Positions 8,061 through 16,725 are shown, numbered from the stretch's first letter. The stretch is DNA of 43,275 nucleotides from Methanocella_A sp963792125 (GCA_963792125.1 CAWBVA010000008.1:1-43275), one strand, 5' to 3'. Made by a program: numbers and translations. The notes: generated by a model not told the origin, from the letters alone.

Positions 8061-9017
8061 ATGGCTATATCCGATGATGAAATGATCGATATCATAGAGA
8101 AGGTCGGCCCTTCCGTGGTGAACGTTAACACGGTGCGGCTGGTCCACGACTATTACATGAACGTAGTCCCGCTGCGGGGCATGGGTTCCGGCATTGTTAT
8201 TGACAACGAGGGACACATCATGACCAATAACCACATCGTCGAGCAGGCGGAGGATATCGAAGTGACCATGTTCGACGGCCGCAAGTTCAAAGGAAAGCTG
8301 GTGGGCTCCGACATGACGAGCGATGTGGCCGTCGTGAAAGTGGACGAAAGTAACCTGCCGCCGGCCAAACTCGGCGACTCCAACATGATACGCGTGGGGC
8401 AGACGGCCATCGCGATAGGTAATCCGTTCGGCTTCCTGCTCAGGGGTCCGACGGTCACCGTCGGAGTGATTAGCGCACTGCACCGCACCATCCAGGCGGA
8501 GAAGGGCGTATATGAGAACCTCATCCAGACCGACGCCCACATCAACCCGGGCAACAGCGGCGGCCCCCTGGTAAACTCCCGCGGAGAGGTCATCGGCATC
8601 AACTCGGCCAATATCCCGTTCGCACAGGGCATCGGCTTCTCCATCCCCATAACGCTGGCCGGCCATATCGCCAGCGAGCTCATCCAGTACGGCAAAGTTA
8701 TCCGGCCGTGGCTGGGCATCCTCGGCGTCGGGGTCAACCCGCAGATCTCCCAGTACTATGGCCTGCCAATGGACAAAGGCATCCTGGTCACCAGAGTCTT
8801 CGTCGATAGCCCGGCGGCAAGGGCTGGCATCGCCCCCGGGGACATGATCGTAGCCGCTGACCGGAAGGAGCTGAACCAGATGGAAGAGCTAAGTAAGGAA
8901 GTCCGCTCGAAAAAGGTCGGCGACGAAATTAGCGTGGTGGTGCTGCGGGGCCCGGCGCAGCATGAGGTCAGTTTAGAGCTAAGCGAATTACCGCAGCAGG
9001 CGCAGGGTGCGCAATAA
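8061..9017 (+). CDS. HtrA/DegP-like trypsin-type serine protease with PDZ domain
   Basis: A quality-control protease of 318 residues. The catalytic triad is visible: His58 (TNNHIV), Asp88 (SDVAVVKV) and Ser166 (GNSGGPL). A C-terminal PDZ domain (about residues 220-310) contains SPAARAGIAPGDMIVAAD. There is no signal peptide or membrane segment in front of the protease domain when started at 8061, so a cytoplasmic location is inferred, unlike periplasmic DegP. The start is supported by CAGGAG about 8 bases upstream and by a TATA-like ATTATATATTTATTT around 8017-8031. An in-frame upstream start at 8007 would add a hydrophobic stretch but has no ribosome site. Confidence 0.93.
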   Translation: MAISDDEMIDIIEKVGPSVVNVNTVRLVHDYYMNVVPLRGMGSGIVIDNEGHIMTNNHIVEQAEDIEVTMFDGRKFKGKLVGSDMTSDVAVVKVDESNLPPAKLGDSNMIRVGQTAIAIGNPFGFLLRGPTVTVGVISALHRTIQAEKGVYENLIQTDAHINPGNSGGPLVNSRGEVIGINSANIPFAQGIGFSIPITLAGHIASELIQYGKVIRPWLGILGVGVNPQISQYYGLPMDKGILVTRVFVDSPAARAGIAPGDMIVAADRKELNQMEELSKEVRSKKVGDEISVVVLRGPAQHEVSLELSELPQQAQGAQ

Positions 9018-9037
9018 GCATTGGACATTGGACAAGG

Positions 9038-9124
9038 AGGGCACTAAGGGCACGGAGGACGCTACCATATGTGTGGAGTCGCAGAGCCCTTTGTACCCTT
9101 AGTGGCCTCCGTGCCCTTTGTGTC
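9038..9124. repeat. Long imperfect palindrome of short repeated words
   Basis: The spacer between the convergent HtrA and Sat genes is almost wholly an inverted repeat. CACTAAGGGCACGGAGG (9042-9058) pairs with CCTCCGTGCCCTTTGTG (9106-9122), 16 of 17 bases. The words GGGCAC, AAGGGCAC and CCCTTAGTGG recur inside. It may fold into a bidirectional terminator-like structure for the convergent pair. Analogous word-based palindromes with different words occur at 12931-13014 and 40441-40640. Confidence 0.6.
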
Positions 9125-9130
9125 TAACGC

Positions 9131-10804
9131 TTAGTGATATTCCTCGTATTTCAGCGGGTTCCAGATTAGCTTCTTGTTGTCAACGCGGCCTTCCGGCATG
9201 GCCGTGAAGACCATCTTCGCGGCCTCCAGCTCTTTTTCGGCCTCGGCCTTGCTCTGGAACATCTTGTTGTCCGCGTTCGGGTCGGCGGATCGGACCTTAT
9301 CCTCAAGCGCCTTGATAAGGCACTGCTGGCGCTCCCGTATGAAGTCGGTCGATTCCGCTGTCCAGCCGGGCGCAATGTCGCGACGGACGTCCATGCTGTA
9401 CTCGACTTCGCGAGAGATATCCTGCAATATCCGGTCCGAGTTCTCCCTCACGTCCATGAGTGCGCGCTCGACGTCCTCGAGTGTCAGGTCCTCCCAGCTC
9501 AACGGCTTATCCCTCAGCTGGCCCCCGAGCCGTTTGGCGACCAGGTAGAACGGGAACATTTTCTTGATGATGGAGCCGACGGGATAGATGGAGCCGCCGT
9601 TCTCGTCCAGCCCTTTTGGCTGTATCCCCTGCATGCCGATGCGCGCGGCTTCCGGCCGGGACACTTCCCTGGGCGGCAGGTATCCGTAGCGCATCAGCTC
9701 ACGGATGGCCGTGCCGCTGATGTTGACCCGGTACTGCTTGCCGTGGGGGCAGGTGTTCTCCGTGGCGGTGGTGCCGCAGCGGCAGCAATAAAATACTTCG
9801 CTGAACGGCAGCAGCTCTATGCCGAGCTCTTTGGAGCCGCCGTCGTAGAGACGGTCGAAGATTGACTGGCACTCGTAGTCGCCGTAGTAGCTGCCGACGC
9901 CCGCATGGTCGCGGCCGATGGCGAATGACGTGGCGCCGAAGTTGCGCGAGACGATGGCGTGCAGGATAGCCTCCCTGGGGCCTGCGAAGATGTAGGTGAC
10001 CCGCAGCGGGCTCATGAGGACACGCTCTTTCGGGTAGTACTTGTTGATGAGTGTCTCGTAGGCCTGGATCCGGTATTCGGAGCGGATGTACTCCGGCTTG
10101 GCGAGCTGCACCAGCGGCTGGATGAGCAGCATGTCATGGTTCTCCAGCGAGACGCGGTGGATGTGCTCGTGGCCCCGGTGGACGGGGTTTGCGCCGGTAA
10201 TGAAGCCGACGACGGTGCGTGCGCCTTTCTTCTTGTAGAAGTGCTCATAGCACTCCTGCGGCGTGAGCCTGTACTTTTCGAAGGCGCCCCAGTGGGGGCG
10301 GTTCATCAGCTCGACCTTGCCGGCCAGCGAGCGGTCGCCCATGCGCTCGTAAATGCTGCGGACGCCCGGATGTCGCTTGTCGGTGGTACCGAAGACGCAC
10401 TGTGCGCGTTCCTCCCGGTCGTACTCGAAGACCTCTTCGGTCTGGATACGTGCTACGGGATTCTTGTTCCTGTCGATGAGCGTGACAATATCGCCGTTTT
10501 TGAGCTTCTTGAGCATTTCCTGGTTCCGTTCGCCTGCCATGGCGAACGAAAGTGGCGTTGGCCACGGGGTCCCGTTGGCCAGCCGGCCGGTGTGCAATAC
10601 GGTCGAGTAGTCCTCGTGATTCATGAAGCCGGTACACGGGCTGAGCGCCCCGGTGGCGATCATTTCCACCGTGATCCAGGCTTCTTCGTCGATCATGATA
10701 GTGTTCTGGTTTCTGGACAGGTTCTCCTGCGCCTCTTCAAGGGCTTCCTCACGGGTCGGCCCCTCAAGGACCGTGTTGACCAGCTTTACCTGTTGCACGC
10801 TCAT
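9131..10804 (-). CDS. sat: ATP sulfurylase family protein, long form
   Basis: 557 residues. The catalytic nucleotidyltransferase domain shows NPVHRGHEHIHR (the HxGH-type ATP site) and GRDHAGVGSYYGDYE. A CRCGTTATENTCPHG cysteine/histidine site is the zinc site seen in many prokaryotic Sat enzymes. The N-terminal PUA-like domain covers about residues 1-165. Where canonical enzymes have QTRNP, whose Gln and Arg contact sulfate, this protein has ITGANP. After the usual end at about residue 400 comes a 150-residue helical extension. Sulfate activation (APS formation) is the family role, but the altered motif makes the substrate uncertain. The start is the ATG at 10804 behind GGAGG. No APS kinase or reductase gene is nearby. 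Confidence 0.85.
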   Translation of the reverse strand: MSVQQVKLVNTVLEGPTREEALEEAQENLSRNQNTIMIDEEAWITVEMIATGALSPCTGFMNHEDYSTVLHTGRLANGTPWPTPLSFAMAGERNQEMLKKLKNGDIVTLIDRNKNPVARIQTEEVFEYDREERAQCVFGTTDKRHPGVRSIYERMGDRSLAGKVELMNRPHWGAFEKYRLTPQECYEHFYKKKGARTVVGFITGANPVHRGHEHIHRVSLENHDMLLIQPLVQLAKPEYIRSEYRIQAYETLINKYYPKERVLMSPLRVTYIFAGPREAILHAIVSRNFGATSFAIGRDHAGVGSYYGDYECQSIFDRLYDGGSKELGIELLPFSEVFYCCRCGTTATENTCPHGKQYRVNISGTAIRELMRYGYLPPREVSRPEAARIGMQGIQPKGLDENGGSIYPVGSIIKKMFPFYLVAKRLGGQLRDKPLSWEDLTLEDVERALMDVRENSDRILQDISREVEYSMDVRRDIAPGWTAESTDFIRERQQCLIKALEDKVRSADPNADNKMFQSKAEAEKELEAAKMVFTAMPEGRVDNKKLIWNPLKYEEYH

Positions 10805-11022
10805 TTTACGCCTCCGCATCAAGTCTATAATATATAATCATTATAGACAATCTGCTTTTCATAAATTAAGCTTCTTGTACATAAAGATATTGCTAGTCAA
10901 TCGTCGTAAATCCATGTATATTGACCGTGTTTAGCGCGGAAACTCTTTAATAAAAACGGATAGCACCGGCCATGTACAGTAAAATCGTTAAAAATATCTG
11001 TCGAATCTATAACTAATAACCG

Positions 11023-11280
11023 TTAACATTTTAATACCCTGCACCTGGCATTGTCGCCCGATACCCTGCACTCGTACAGCTTCCCGGCCGAGCTGGCTGT
11101 GATCCGGTACCCTTCCGTGAGCATCTGCGCGTAAGAGCGCCCGGGCTCCGCCCAGCCCATGCTGGCATCAGGCCATTCCGCAGGCTCGACTGATAAAACG
11201 TCGACGGGTATGTTACCTGTCTCCCGAAGCAGCGCCTTCTCAGCCGCAGCTAACGCCTTATTTTTTCCCTCTTCGTCCAT
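11023..11280 (-). CDS. Small hypothetical protein with WPDxxxG...PG..YAQ motif
   Basis: 85 residues, cytoplasmic. The segment AEWPDASMGWAEPGRSYAQM followed by GYRITASSAGKLYECR matches a short motif found in hypothetical proteins of many bacteria, especially cyanobacteria and Chloroflexi (W-P-D-x3-G-x3-P-G-x2-Y-x-Q-x4-G-Y-x-I). No function is known to me. Two Cys lie at the C-terminus. The AT-rich spacer before sat (10805-11022) shows no gene. Confidence 0.65.
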   Translation of the reverse strand: MDEEGKNKALAAAEKALLRETGNIPVDVLSVEPAEWPDASMGWAEPGRSYAQMLTEGYRITASSAGKLYECRVSGDNARCRVLKC

Positions 11281-11392
11281 GATTGACTATTGTCTGGCAG
11301 GGGCATTGAACCTTTTCATATTCCGCAGGCGCTCGCGATAGTTAGAAAAGCCTCAAATAGCACAATGACGCTATGTATCAGCAGTGAAAAGC

Positions 11393-12052
11393 ATGAAGCT
11401 AAAAATTCTCCTGATTGCTACGCTGCTGGCGCTCTTTGCCATGGCACCGGCGCTGGCGGCATCGGATCAGATATACTACCCGGAGCCGATGATCCTGAAG
11501 GATGACACCGGTCTCCAGATCGAGCTCAACAGCATTGTTGCCTCTGACGAGCCACTGGGGTCGATCTCGTGGACATATCCGCCATCACAGTACAAGTATT
11601 ACCGACTGTACTACACGCTTTACAACCCCACTGATCACGACATCAGATACCAGTTCAACATCACATTCGTCGACAGTAACGGTACTGTATATGCGCCCGA
11701 TGAATACATACTCGCATCAGGGATAGGGGCTGGCAGGCGCGTGTCCGACTACGTCAAGGAATATCCGATTCCGAGGAACTCGACCGGCCTGTACATGAGA
11801 TGGCACCACCTCAACACCTATGTCAACGAGTACGAGTTGACTAACATCGCGCTCCAGTCACAGCCTGCGCCGACGCCGACCATAGTACCGACCGCCACGC
11901 CGGTGCCTTCGGCAACGCCGGTGCCTTCTCCGACGGCGACTGCGAAACCGACGCCTGTCAGCGGGCTGTTGCCTCTGGCTGCGCTGGGCATCGTTGCCTG
12001 TGGCTTCTGCGCCGTGCGGGTATACTCTGACTACATCGCAAAACGCAGATGA
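11393..12052 (+). CDS. Exported membrane-anchored protein with Pro/Thr linker
   Basis: About 219 residues. A clear signal peptide runs from MKLKILLIATLLALF to about APALAA. An extracellular beta-rich domain (about 25-155) contains aromatic-rich YKYYRLYYTLYNPTDHDIRY, resembling archaeal domains that compare charged or uncharged termini of exported proteins. A PTPTIVPTATPVP-type linker and a C-terminal transmembrane helix ending in KRR follow. An in-frame GTG at 11384 is an alternative start. The stop is 17 bases before the next start, so this and the CinA-like gene may be co-transcribed. Function unknown. Confidence 0.75.
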   Translation: MKLKILLIATLLALFAMAPALAASDQIYYPEPMILKDDTGLQIELNSIVASDEPLGSISWTYPPSQYKYYRLYYTLYNPTDHDIRYQFNITFVDSNGTVYAPDEYILASGIGAGRRVSDYVKEYPIPRNSTGLYMRWHHLNTYVNEYELTNIALQSQPAPTPTIVPTATPVPSATPVPSPTATAKPTPVSGLLPLAALGIVACGFCAVRVYSDYIAKRR

Positions 12053-12068
12053 CCGGGAGTCTTCACCT

Positions 12069-12746
12069 GTGGACGCAGTGGTGATCTGTGTCGGCGACGA
12101 GCTGCTGACCGGCGACATCGAGGACTGCAACTCGACGTGGCTGGCCCGTCAGCTCTTCGACCTCGGCACGGACCTGAAGAATATATCGGTCATACCGGAC
12201 GTTGCAGACGTCATTGCGGCCGAGATCAGGGGTGCCAGGGCAGATATCGTCATTGTCACCGGCGGCCTCGGGCCGACCCACGACGACGTGACACGCTACG
12301 GAGTGGCTAAAGCGGCGGGCGTGTCTGTCGTAAGGAGTGAGGAAGGAATTAAAGTCGTAGAGCGGAAAGGCCGCAAGCTGGCGCCTGCCGCCTACGTGAT
12401 GGCGGACATTCCTGAAGGCGCCGAGATCATACCGAACCCCGTCGGTGCAGCGCCCGGCTTCATCATAGACGGACGCATCTTCGTTTTTCCAGGCGTGCCA
12501 TCTGAACTCAAGGCCATGTTCCCGCTGGTCGCAGACCGTTTCAAAGGCCGGAAAATGGTCGTGGAATGGCTGGTCACAAAACAAAAAGAGTCGGACATCG
12601 TCTTGCCCCTGAACGAGGCGGTCAGCCTGTTCCCGCAGGTCAGTTTCGGGTCATACCCCTCCGACGTGGTGAAGATCAAGATGAAATCCCGCGACTCGGA
12701 AGCGGTCATGAAAGCGAAGGAATGGCTGGCTGCGCGCATTCTCTGA
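12069..12746 (+). CDS. CinA N-terminal/MoaB-like molybdopterin-binding domain protein
   Basis: 225 residues comprising the competence/damage-inducible CinA N-terminal domain alone, without the C-terminal nicotinamide-nucleotide amidase domain. Key features are VGDELLTGDIEDCNSTWLARQL at the N-terminus (no more than the first third), TGGLGPTHDDVT, and FPGVPSELKAMF. These are the conserved surfaces of the MoaB/Mog fold. Possible roles are molybdopterin binding or ADP-ribose/nucleotide hydrolysis as in bacterial CinA. The GTG start at 12069 follows GGGAG and was preferred to the upstream in-frame ATG inside the preceding gene. Confidence 0.88.
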   Translation: MDAVVICVGDELLTGDIEDCNSTWLARQLFDLGTDLKNISVIPDVADVIAAEIRGARADIVIVTGGLGPTHDDVTRYGVAKAAGVSVVRSEEGIKVVERKGRKLAPAAYVMADIPEGAEIIPNPVGAAPGFIIDGRIFVFPGVPSELKAMFPLVADRFKGRKMVVEWLVTKQKESDIVLPLNEAVSLFPQVSFGSYPSDVVKIKMKSRDSEAVMKAKEWLAARIL

Positions 12747-12785
12747 TTTTGTCGAATATTATATGTCGGGCGTATTTACTGATAG

Positions 12786-12806
12786 CAGGGCGGTCGCTCG
12801 CGCGCA
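12786..12806. repeat. GC-rich interspersed element (GCTCGCGCGC)
   Basis: The intergenic sequence GGGCGGTCGCTCGCGCGCAC shares the core GCTCGCGCGC with copies at about 1645-1662, 25424-25441 and 27158-27177, and partly at 11325-11338 and 28461-28488. All lie between genes or at gene ends. Function unknown. Confidence 0.45.
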
Positions 12807-12930
12807 CACGCGTGCTCCGGCATCCGCATGAGTACCGTTTTTATCATTAACACCTGACTAAAAACGTCCAGGGTCTGGATCGCTGACCGTTTTCCGGCAG
12901 TGCGTAGTGGTACACAGGGCGCGGTTAAAC

Positions 12931-13014
12931 GGCCGCAGAGAACGCGGTTTCTTTCAATTTTACGCATAGCCGTCTTTAACAGTGAATCTGCGTTCCTCTG
13001 CGTTCTCTGCGGCC
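12931..13014. repeat. Inverted repeat of GCAGAGAACGC words
   Basis: GGCCGCAGAGAACGC (12931-12945) is perfectly complementary to GCGTTCTCTGCGGCC (13000-13014), a 15-bp stem. The loop contains further CTGCGTTCCTCTGCGTTCTC word repetition. It lies between the convergent CinA-like and MgtE_N-CBS genes, the same setting as the palindrome at 9038-9124. Confidence 0.6.
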
Positions 13015-13036
13015 CTTTACCGTTCCCCGCATACAG

Positions 13037-14395
13037 TCATGTATACTTAAAATCAGGGTCCGGTCTTTTTCGGGAACGTCTTTGGCAGTTGCTGCTTCCA
13101 CCTGCAGGTACCACCAGATCGATTATGTCGTCGATGGTCACCACGCCCTTGAGCTTGTCCTCCCTATCCACGACCGGCACAGAGAGCAGGTCGTATTTGG
13201 CCATGAACGAGGCGATCTCCTCTGCCGGGGTGTCTGGTGTCACTTCTCCGGCTTCCTTCGTCATGATGTCTGATACCGGCACGTTTTTCCCGGCGAGGAT
13301 GAGGTCTTTCAGCGATATGAAGCCGCGCAGCTTGCCGGCAAGGTCGACGACGTAGACGTAGTAGACGGTCCACACGTCCTCGCGGCGCTGGCGTATCTCC
13401 TCTACCGCCTCGCCCACTGTTGAGCGATCGCTGACGGCCACGTAGTCCGGAGACATGAGGCCGCCGGCCGACTTCTCCGGGTACTTGAGCAGGCTGGCGA
13501 TCTGCCGGGCGTACTCCGGGTCCATGAGGGACAGCAGTTCCGATGCCCGCTCTTTGGAGAGCTGGGCGAGCAGATCGGCTGCCTCTTCCGTGGCCATGTT
13601 GTCAAGAATGTGGGCCATCCGGTCGTTGCTCATGCACCGTGCCACCTTGACCTGGGTGTCCATGTCGGACTCCTCGAGGGCTTCGGCCGCTTTCTCGTCG
13701 TCCAGCGACTTGAGGATAGTCATGCGCTGCCGGTTGTTCAGCTCTTCGATGATGTCGGCGATGTCCGCAGGATGAAGCTCCGAGATGCCGTGCCGCGGGA
13801 TTTTCAGGTGCAGCGACATCAGCTCAGGCTGTAGCGGCTGGATGTATGCCCACGGGATAAAGTGGTCGGGGAGGCCGCGCAAAAGCGGCCGCAGCCATTT
13901 CGACAGTCCCAGCCGTCGCAACAGCCCCTTGACGCCGGTGTCCACGCCGATGACCGAGATGGTGCCATTGATACGGGCCATGAGCACATCGTTCACCCGG
14001 ACGACCTTCAGGCCTTCCGTGTCCACTATCTGCTTGTCCAGCACCAGTTCCCGCAGCGACAGTTCGACGGGTTTTCTTTCGCCCGGCGGTATCTGCTCCT
14101 GCGGCATGTTGAGCCGGATAGACTCTGTCACGTCCGCTACACGCTCCCATGGCACGATAAACGTCCTCATCAGCCCGTGGCGGTATACAAGGGCGGATAC
14201 GTCCAGGAATCGCTCGCCAGGTCTCACCATCAGGTCTCTAAGCCGGCCGAGGTACTGTCCCCGGGAGTCGTAGACCCGGCGACTGTCAAGCTGGCTGAAG
14301 AACGCCACGTCCGAGACGCCCATCCGCTTCAGCTCGTCTACCCAGACAGGCAACTGCCCTTTCCACCCTGCTATGACGTCCGAGAAGGTATCCAT
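13037..14395 (-). CDS. PRC-barrel / MgtE N-terminal / CBS-pair protein
   Basis: About 452 residues, soluble. Two PRC-barrel-like segments come first (around VYDSRGQYLGRLRDL and VRVNDVLMARINGTISVIG). An MgtE intracellular N-domain of helical repeats follows (HPADIADIIEELNNRQRMTI to KERASELLSLMDP). Two CBS domains end the protein (SPDYVAVSDRSTVGEAVEEI and VSDIMTKEAGEVTPDTPAEE). The MgtE transmembrane Mg2+ channel domain is absent. It may sense Mg2+ or nucleotides and act on a separate transporter. No transporter gene adjoins it. The start is uncertain; GTG at 14407 is an alternative. Confidence 0.85.
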   Translation of the reverse strand: MDTFSDVIAGWKGQLPVWVDELKRMGVSDVAFFSQLDSRRVYDSRGQYLGRLRDLMVRPGERFLDVSALVYRHGLMRTFIVPWERVADVTESIRLNMPQEQIPPGERKPVELSLRELVLDKQIVDTEGLKVVRVNDVLMARINGTISVIGVDTGVKGLLRRLGLSKWLRPLLRGLPDHFIPWAYIQPLQPELMSLHLKIPRHGISELHPADIADIIEELNNRQRMTILKSLDDEKAAEALEESDMDTQVKVARCMSNDRMAHILDNMATEEAADLLAQLSKERASELLSLMDPEYARQIASLLKYPEKSAGGLMSPDYVAVSDRSTVGEAVEEIRQRREDVWTVYYVYVVDLAGKLRGFISLKDLILAGKNVPVSDIMTKEAGEVTPDTPAEEIASFMAKYDLLSVPVVDREDKLKGVVTIDDIIDLVVPAGGSSNCQRRSRKRPDPDFKYT

Positions 14396-14540
14396 CGAGA
14401 GTCGCACTGGTCAGCCCTGTAATAATTTGTGAAGGCGCGTTTAAATCAGTTGACGCGCTATCTGACGGACGCGGTTAATATCATATTATTATATATTTCA
14501 TAGGACACGCGACTTGTGCGGGCAACGGGGGAATATAGTT

Positions 14541-15529
14541 ATGGACGTCAGGAGAAGCGCAATGATTGCGGTGCGAGACTGCATGGGAATCAGGCCTGAA
14601 GAGCGAGTGATGATCGTGACCGACACAGTGCGTAAGGACATAGGCGAGCCGTTGTTCGAAGCGGCGCTGGAGCTCGGCTGCGATGCGATACTCCTTGAGA
14701 TGCGGTCACGTGAGCGCAGCGGCGAGGAGCCGCCGAAGTCAGTGGCCCATGCGATGCTTCATGCAGACGTCATCATGGCGGCGACGAAAATGTCTATGAC
14801 CCATACACAGGCGATGAAAGACGCATGGCGAAGCGGGGAGAGAACAGCTTCCATACCCATACAGAGCGACGACCATGATCTGGTAAAAAGAGTCTTCGGC
14901 ACCGGCGGGATGACCGCCGATTACCTGGCCATGGAACGGCAAATCGACCGGCTGTTAACCAGGCTCATGAAGATCAGGAAGCTACGGGTTACTACAGAAC
15001 TGGGCACTGACATCACAATTTCCTTCGGGAACCGGGAGTGGCATGCGGACAAAGGCCTGGCCCGGATGCCCGGCAGCCACACTAACCTGCCCGGAGGCGA
15101 GATATTCATCGCTCCGGACAACGCCAGCGGCATTGTCGTCATAGACGGCTCCTTCGGCGACTACGGGCTGCTGGAATATCCGCTGGAGCTGCGCATCAGG
15201 GACGGCTTCTGCATATCGGCGGAAGGTGACCATGCGGAAGACCTGAACGGCATCTTCCGTCAGCTGGGGCACAATGCCCGGAACCTGGCCGAGCTGGGCA
15301 TCGGCATGAACCCGAAAGCGAAGTGTGCGGCATCGTCCTGGAGGACGAGAAAGCCGGGAATACAATTCATATGGCGCTGGGGGACAACACCGGGTTCGGA
15401 GGGGATGTCAGTGTACAGATGCACTATGACGGTATCGTCACCTGTCCGACGTTGTATGCCGACGGAGAGCGTCTCGATCTTGACGAATACCTGAGGGCCC
15501 CGGACGTCATAACGGCCAATCTCAGGTGA
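14541..15529 (+). CDS. M29-type leucyl aminopeptidase (aminopeptidase T-like), frameshifted
   Basis: A metallopeptidase-like protein. The N-terminal domain (MIVTDTVRKDIGEPLFEAA) is followed by the conserved C-terminal segment GIGMNPKAK and then CGIVLEDEKAGNTIHMALGD and SVQMHYDGIV. These supply the Glu/His metal ligands typical of the M29 group. The frame breaks between AKAAG-type codons at 15321-15326: up to NPKAK it is in one frame, from CGIVLEDEK in another. Restoring one base gives 329 residues. The start ATG at 14541 has GGGGGAA about 8 bases upstream. Subfamily substrate unknown. Confidence 0.8.
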
Positions 15530-15657
15530 GACGATTGCCGATCGATTGCTGGACATACGCCCCGGGATAACTAATAATAAATTCTACATTATTTGTACGT
15601 AATATATCTAAAATAAGCGTTATTTTGTATAATTTGTATGTACACTCATGTGGTATG

Positions 15658-15768
15658 TTTATATATACGTATAATTACTAATTACATTTTGCTGTAGTAG
15701 GGCAAGGGCATATCAAGCTAACAATACCCCCCACAAAAAGCTACAATAACTCGCTCTTGCCCTACAGC
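15658..15768 (+). ncRNA. TATA box plus strong hairpin: ncRNA or structured leader candidate
   Basis: TTTATATAT at 15658-15666 lies about 26-30 bases before GCTGTAGTAGGGCAAGGGC (15691-15709). That arm pairs with GCTCTTGCCCTACAGC (15753-15768): 16 base pairs including one G-U, with a 3-base bulge. The loop is about 43 bases and contains a C6 run. The transcript would therefore begin at or just before the stem. No reading frame fits it. It could be an independent small RNA or the 5' leader of the winged-helix gene starting 79 bases downstream. The rest of the gene-free stretch 15530-15846 is AT-rich and shows nothing else. Confidence 0.45.
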
Positions 15769-15846
15769 CATTTAATCTCATAGTTTGATAAAGCAAACAT
15801 AAACCAGATTACTAAAGTATACACGGGAAATGGAGGAAGAAGAGAG

Positions 15847-16167
15847 ATGGAAATACTCAAAACGCTTTCGTATGTCGGGACGATGGATGTGCTCTTCACT
15901 ATCTGCAAGGGCAAGACGAAGTTCACGGACATCATGTTCGAGACTGAGCTGAACCCGGGCATACTGAACAGGCTGCTCAAGACGCTCCTCAGCGCCGACA
16001 TCCTGGTCAAGGACCGCGACGGGTACCACATGTCCGAGCGCGGCGCCACGATCGTACTCTACACGCTCAAGATCCTGGACACCGAGAGCGAGCACAAGAA
16101 CGAGGACTACAGGAACCTCATAGAGGCCCTTTCCACCAGGATCGAGGGCCAGAAGGCTGGCGCTTAA
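15847..16167 (+). CDS. Winged-helix DNA-binding protein
   Basis: 106 residues. The fold pattern is helix, then FTDIMFETELNPGILNRLLKTLL as helix-turn-helix (split here over residues about 26-48), then a wing (LVKDRDGYHMSERG). It resembles archaeal HxlR/PadR-like one-domain regulators. A strong GGAGGAAGA ribosome site lies 8-14 bases upstream of the ATG. The long structured upstream region suggests regulated expression. The target is unknown. Confidence 0.75.
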   Translation: MEILKTLSYVGTMDVLFTICKGKTKFTDIMFETELNPGILNRLLKTLLSADILVKDRDGYHMSERGATIVLYTLKILDTESEHKNEDYRNLIEALSTRIEGQKAGA

Positions 16168-16181
16168 GCCCGCCGGATTCT

Positions 16182-16200
16182 TTTTTAATTCACTTTTAAA
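16182..16200 (+). terminator. T-rich archaeal terminator after the winged-helix gene
   Basis: TTCTTTTTTAATTCACTTTT follows the stop codon by about 15 bases. Poly-T tracts on the coding strand are the usual archaeal termination signal. A small hairpin GATAGC-CTGA-GCTATC occurs further on, at 16286-16301. Confidence 0.4.
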
Positions 16201-16334
16201 TGTACGCCAGCTATTCGACACAGGTACTTGATACCCTGCCATGCCTCTTGCGTGCTTGCGTATAGTCTAGGAAACTGCATACTACGATAGCCTGAGCTAT
16301 CCCGGGAACTAATAATAAAACAGAAAAGCCCGTT

Positions 16335-16583
16335 TCAGACTTCGTCGCCCACGCCGGCAACCTTCAGCAGCGAGTCCTCATGTGCCTGGTCTTTGTTCGT
16401 ATAGAGCACGATCACATTGCCGCAGATGGGACACAAGATGGACGAATAGATTACTTTGCCTTTATTGTCGGTCTCGATGTCAGAGATCACCGTCTCGCTA
16501 AAATAGAGGACGTTCCTGCAACGGTCACACTGCTTCTCGATGGTAAAGACCGTATCAGTGGGTACATTTTTCATGCTGACCAT
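16335..16583 (-). CDS. Small zinc-ribbon protein
   Basis: 82 residues with two CxxC knuckles (KQCDRCRNVLYF and ILCPICGNVIVLY) separated by about 30 residues, a treble-clef/zinc-ribbon layout. No further domain. Role unknown; such proteins often act in nucleic-acid or protein binding. It is divergent from the SAM hydrolase gene. The start at MVSMKNV is preferred; a second Met is three codons in. Confidence 0.7.
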   Translation of the reverse strand: MVSMKNVPTDTVFTIEKQCDRCRNVLYFSETVISDIETDNKGKVIYSSILCPICGNVIVLYTNKDQAHEDSLLKVAGVGDEV

Positions 16584-16725
16584 AGTGTCGCCGCCTGTGA
16601 GCCTTTCGCAGGCTCCGGATAAGAATAATGCGGCGAATGGCTTAAATTAATCCTTAGGCAAATATAATTATTAAAAGGAAAGGCGACAACCATTGGTTTT
16701 CGTCACTAAACGGAGGAAATTCACC

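Noticed and set aside
9959..10837. 292-codon frame opposite sat
   Set aside because: Antisense shadow; sat is conserved and complete, with a GGAGG-led start.
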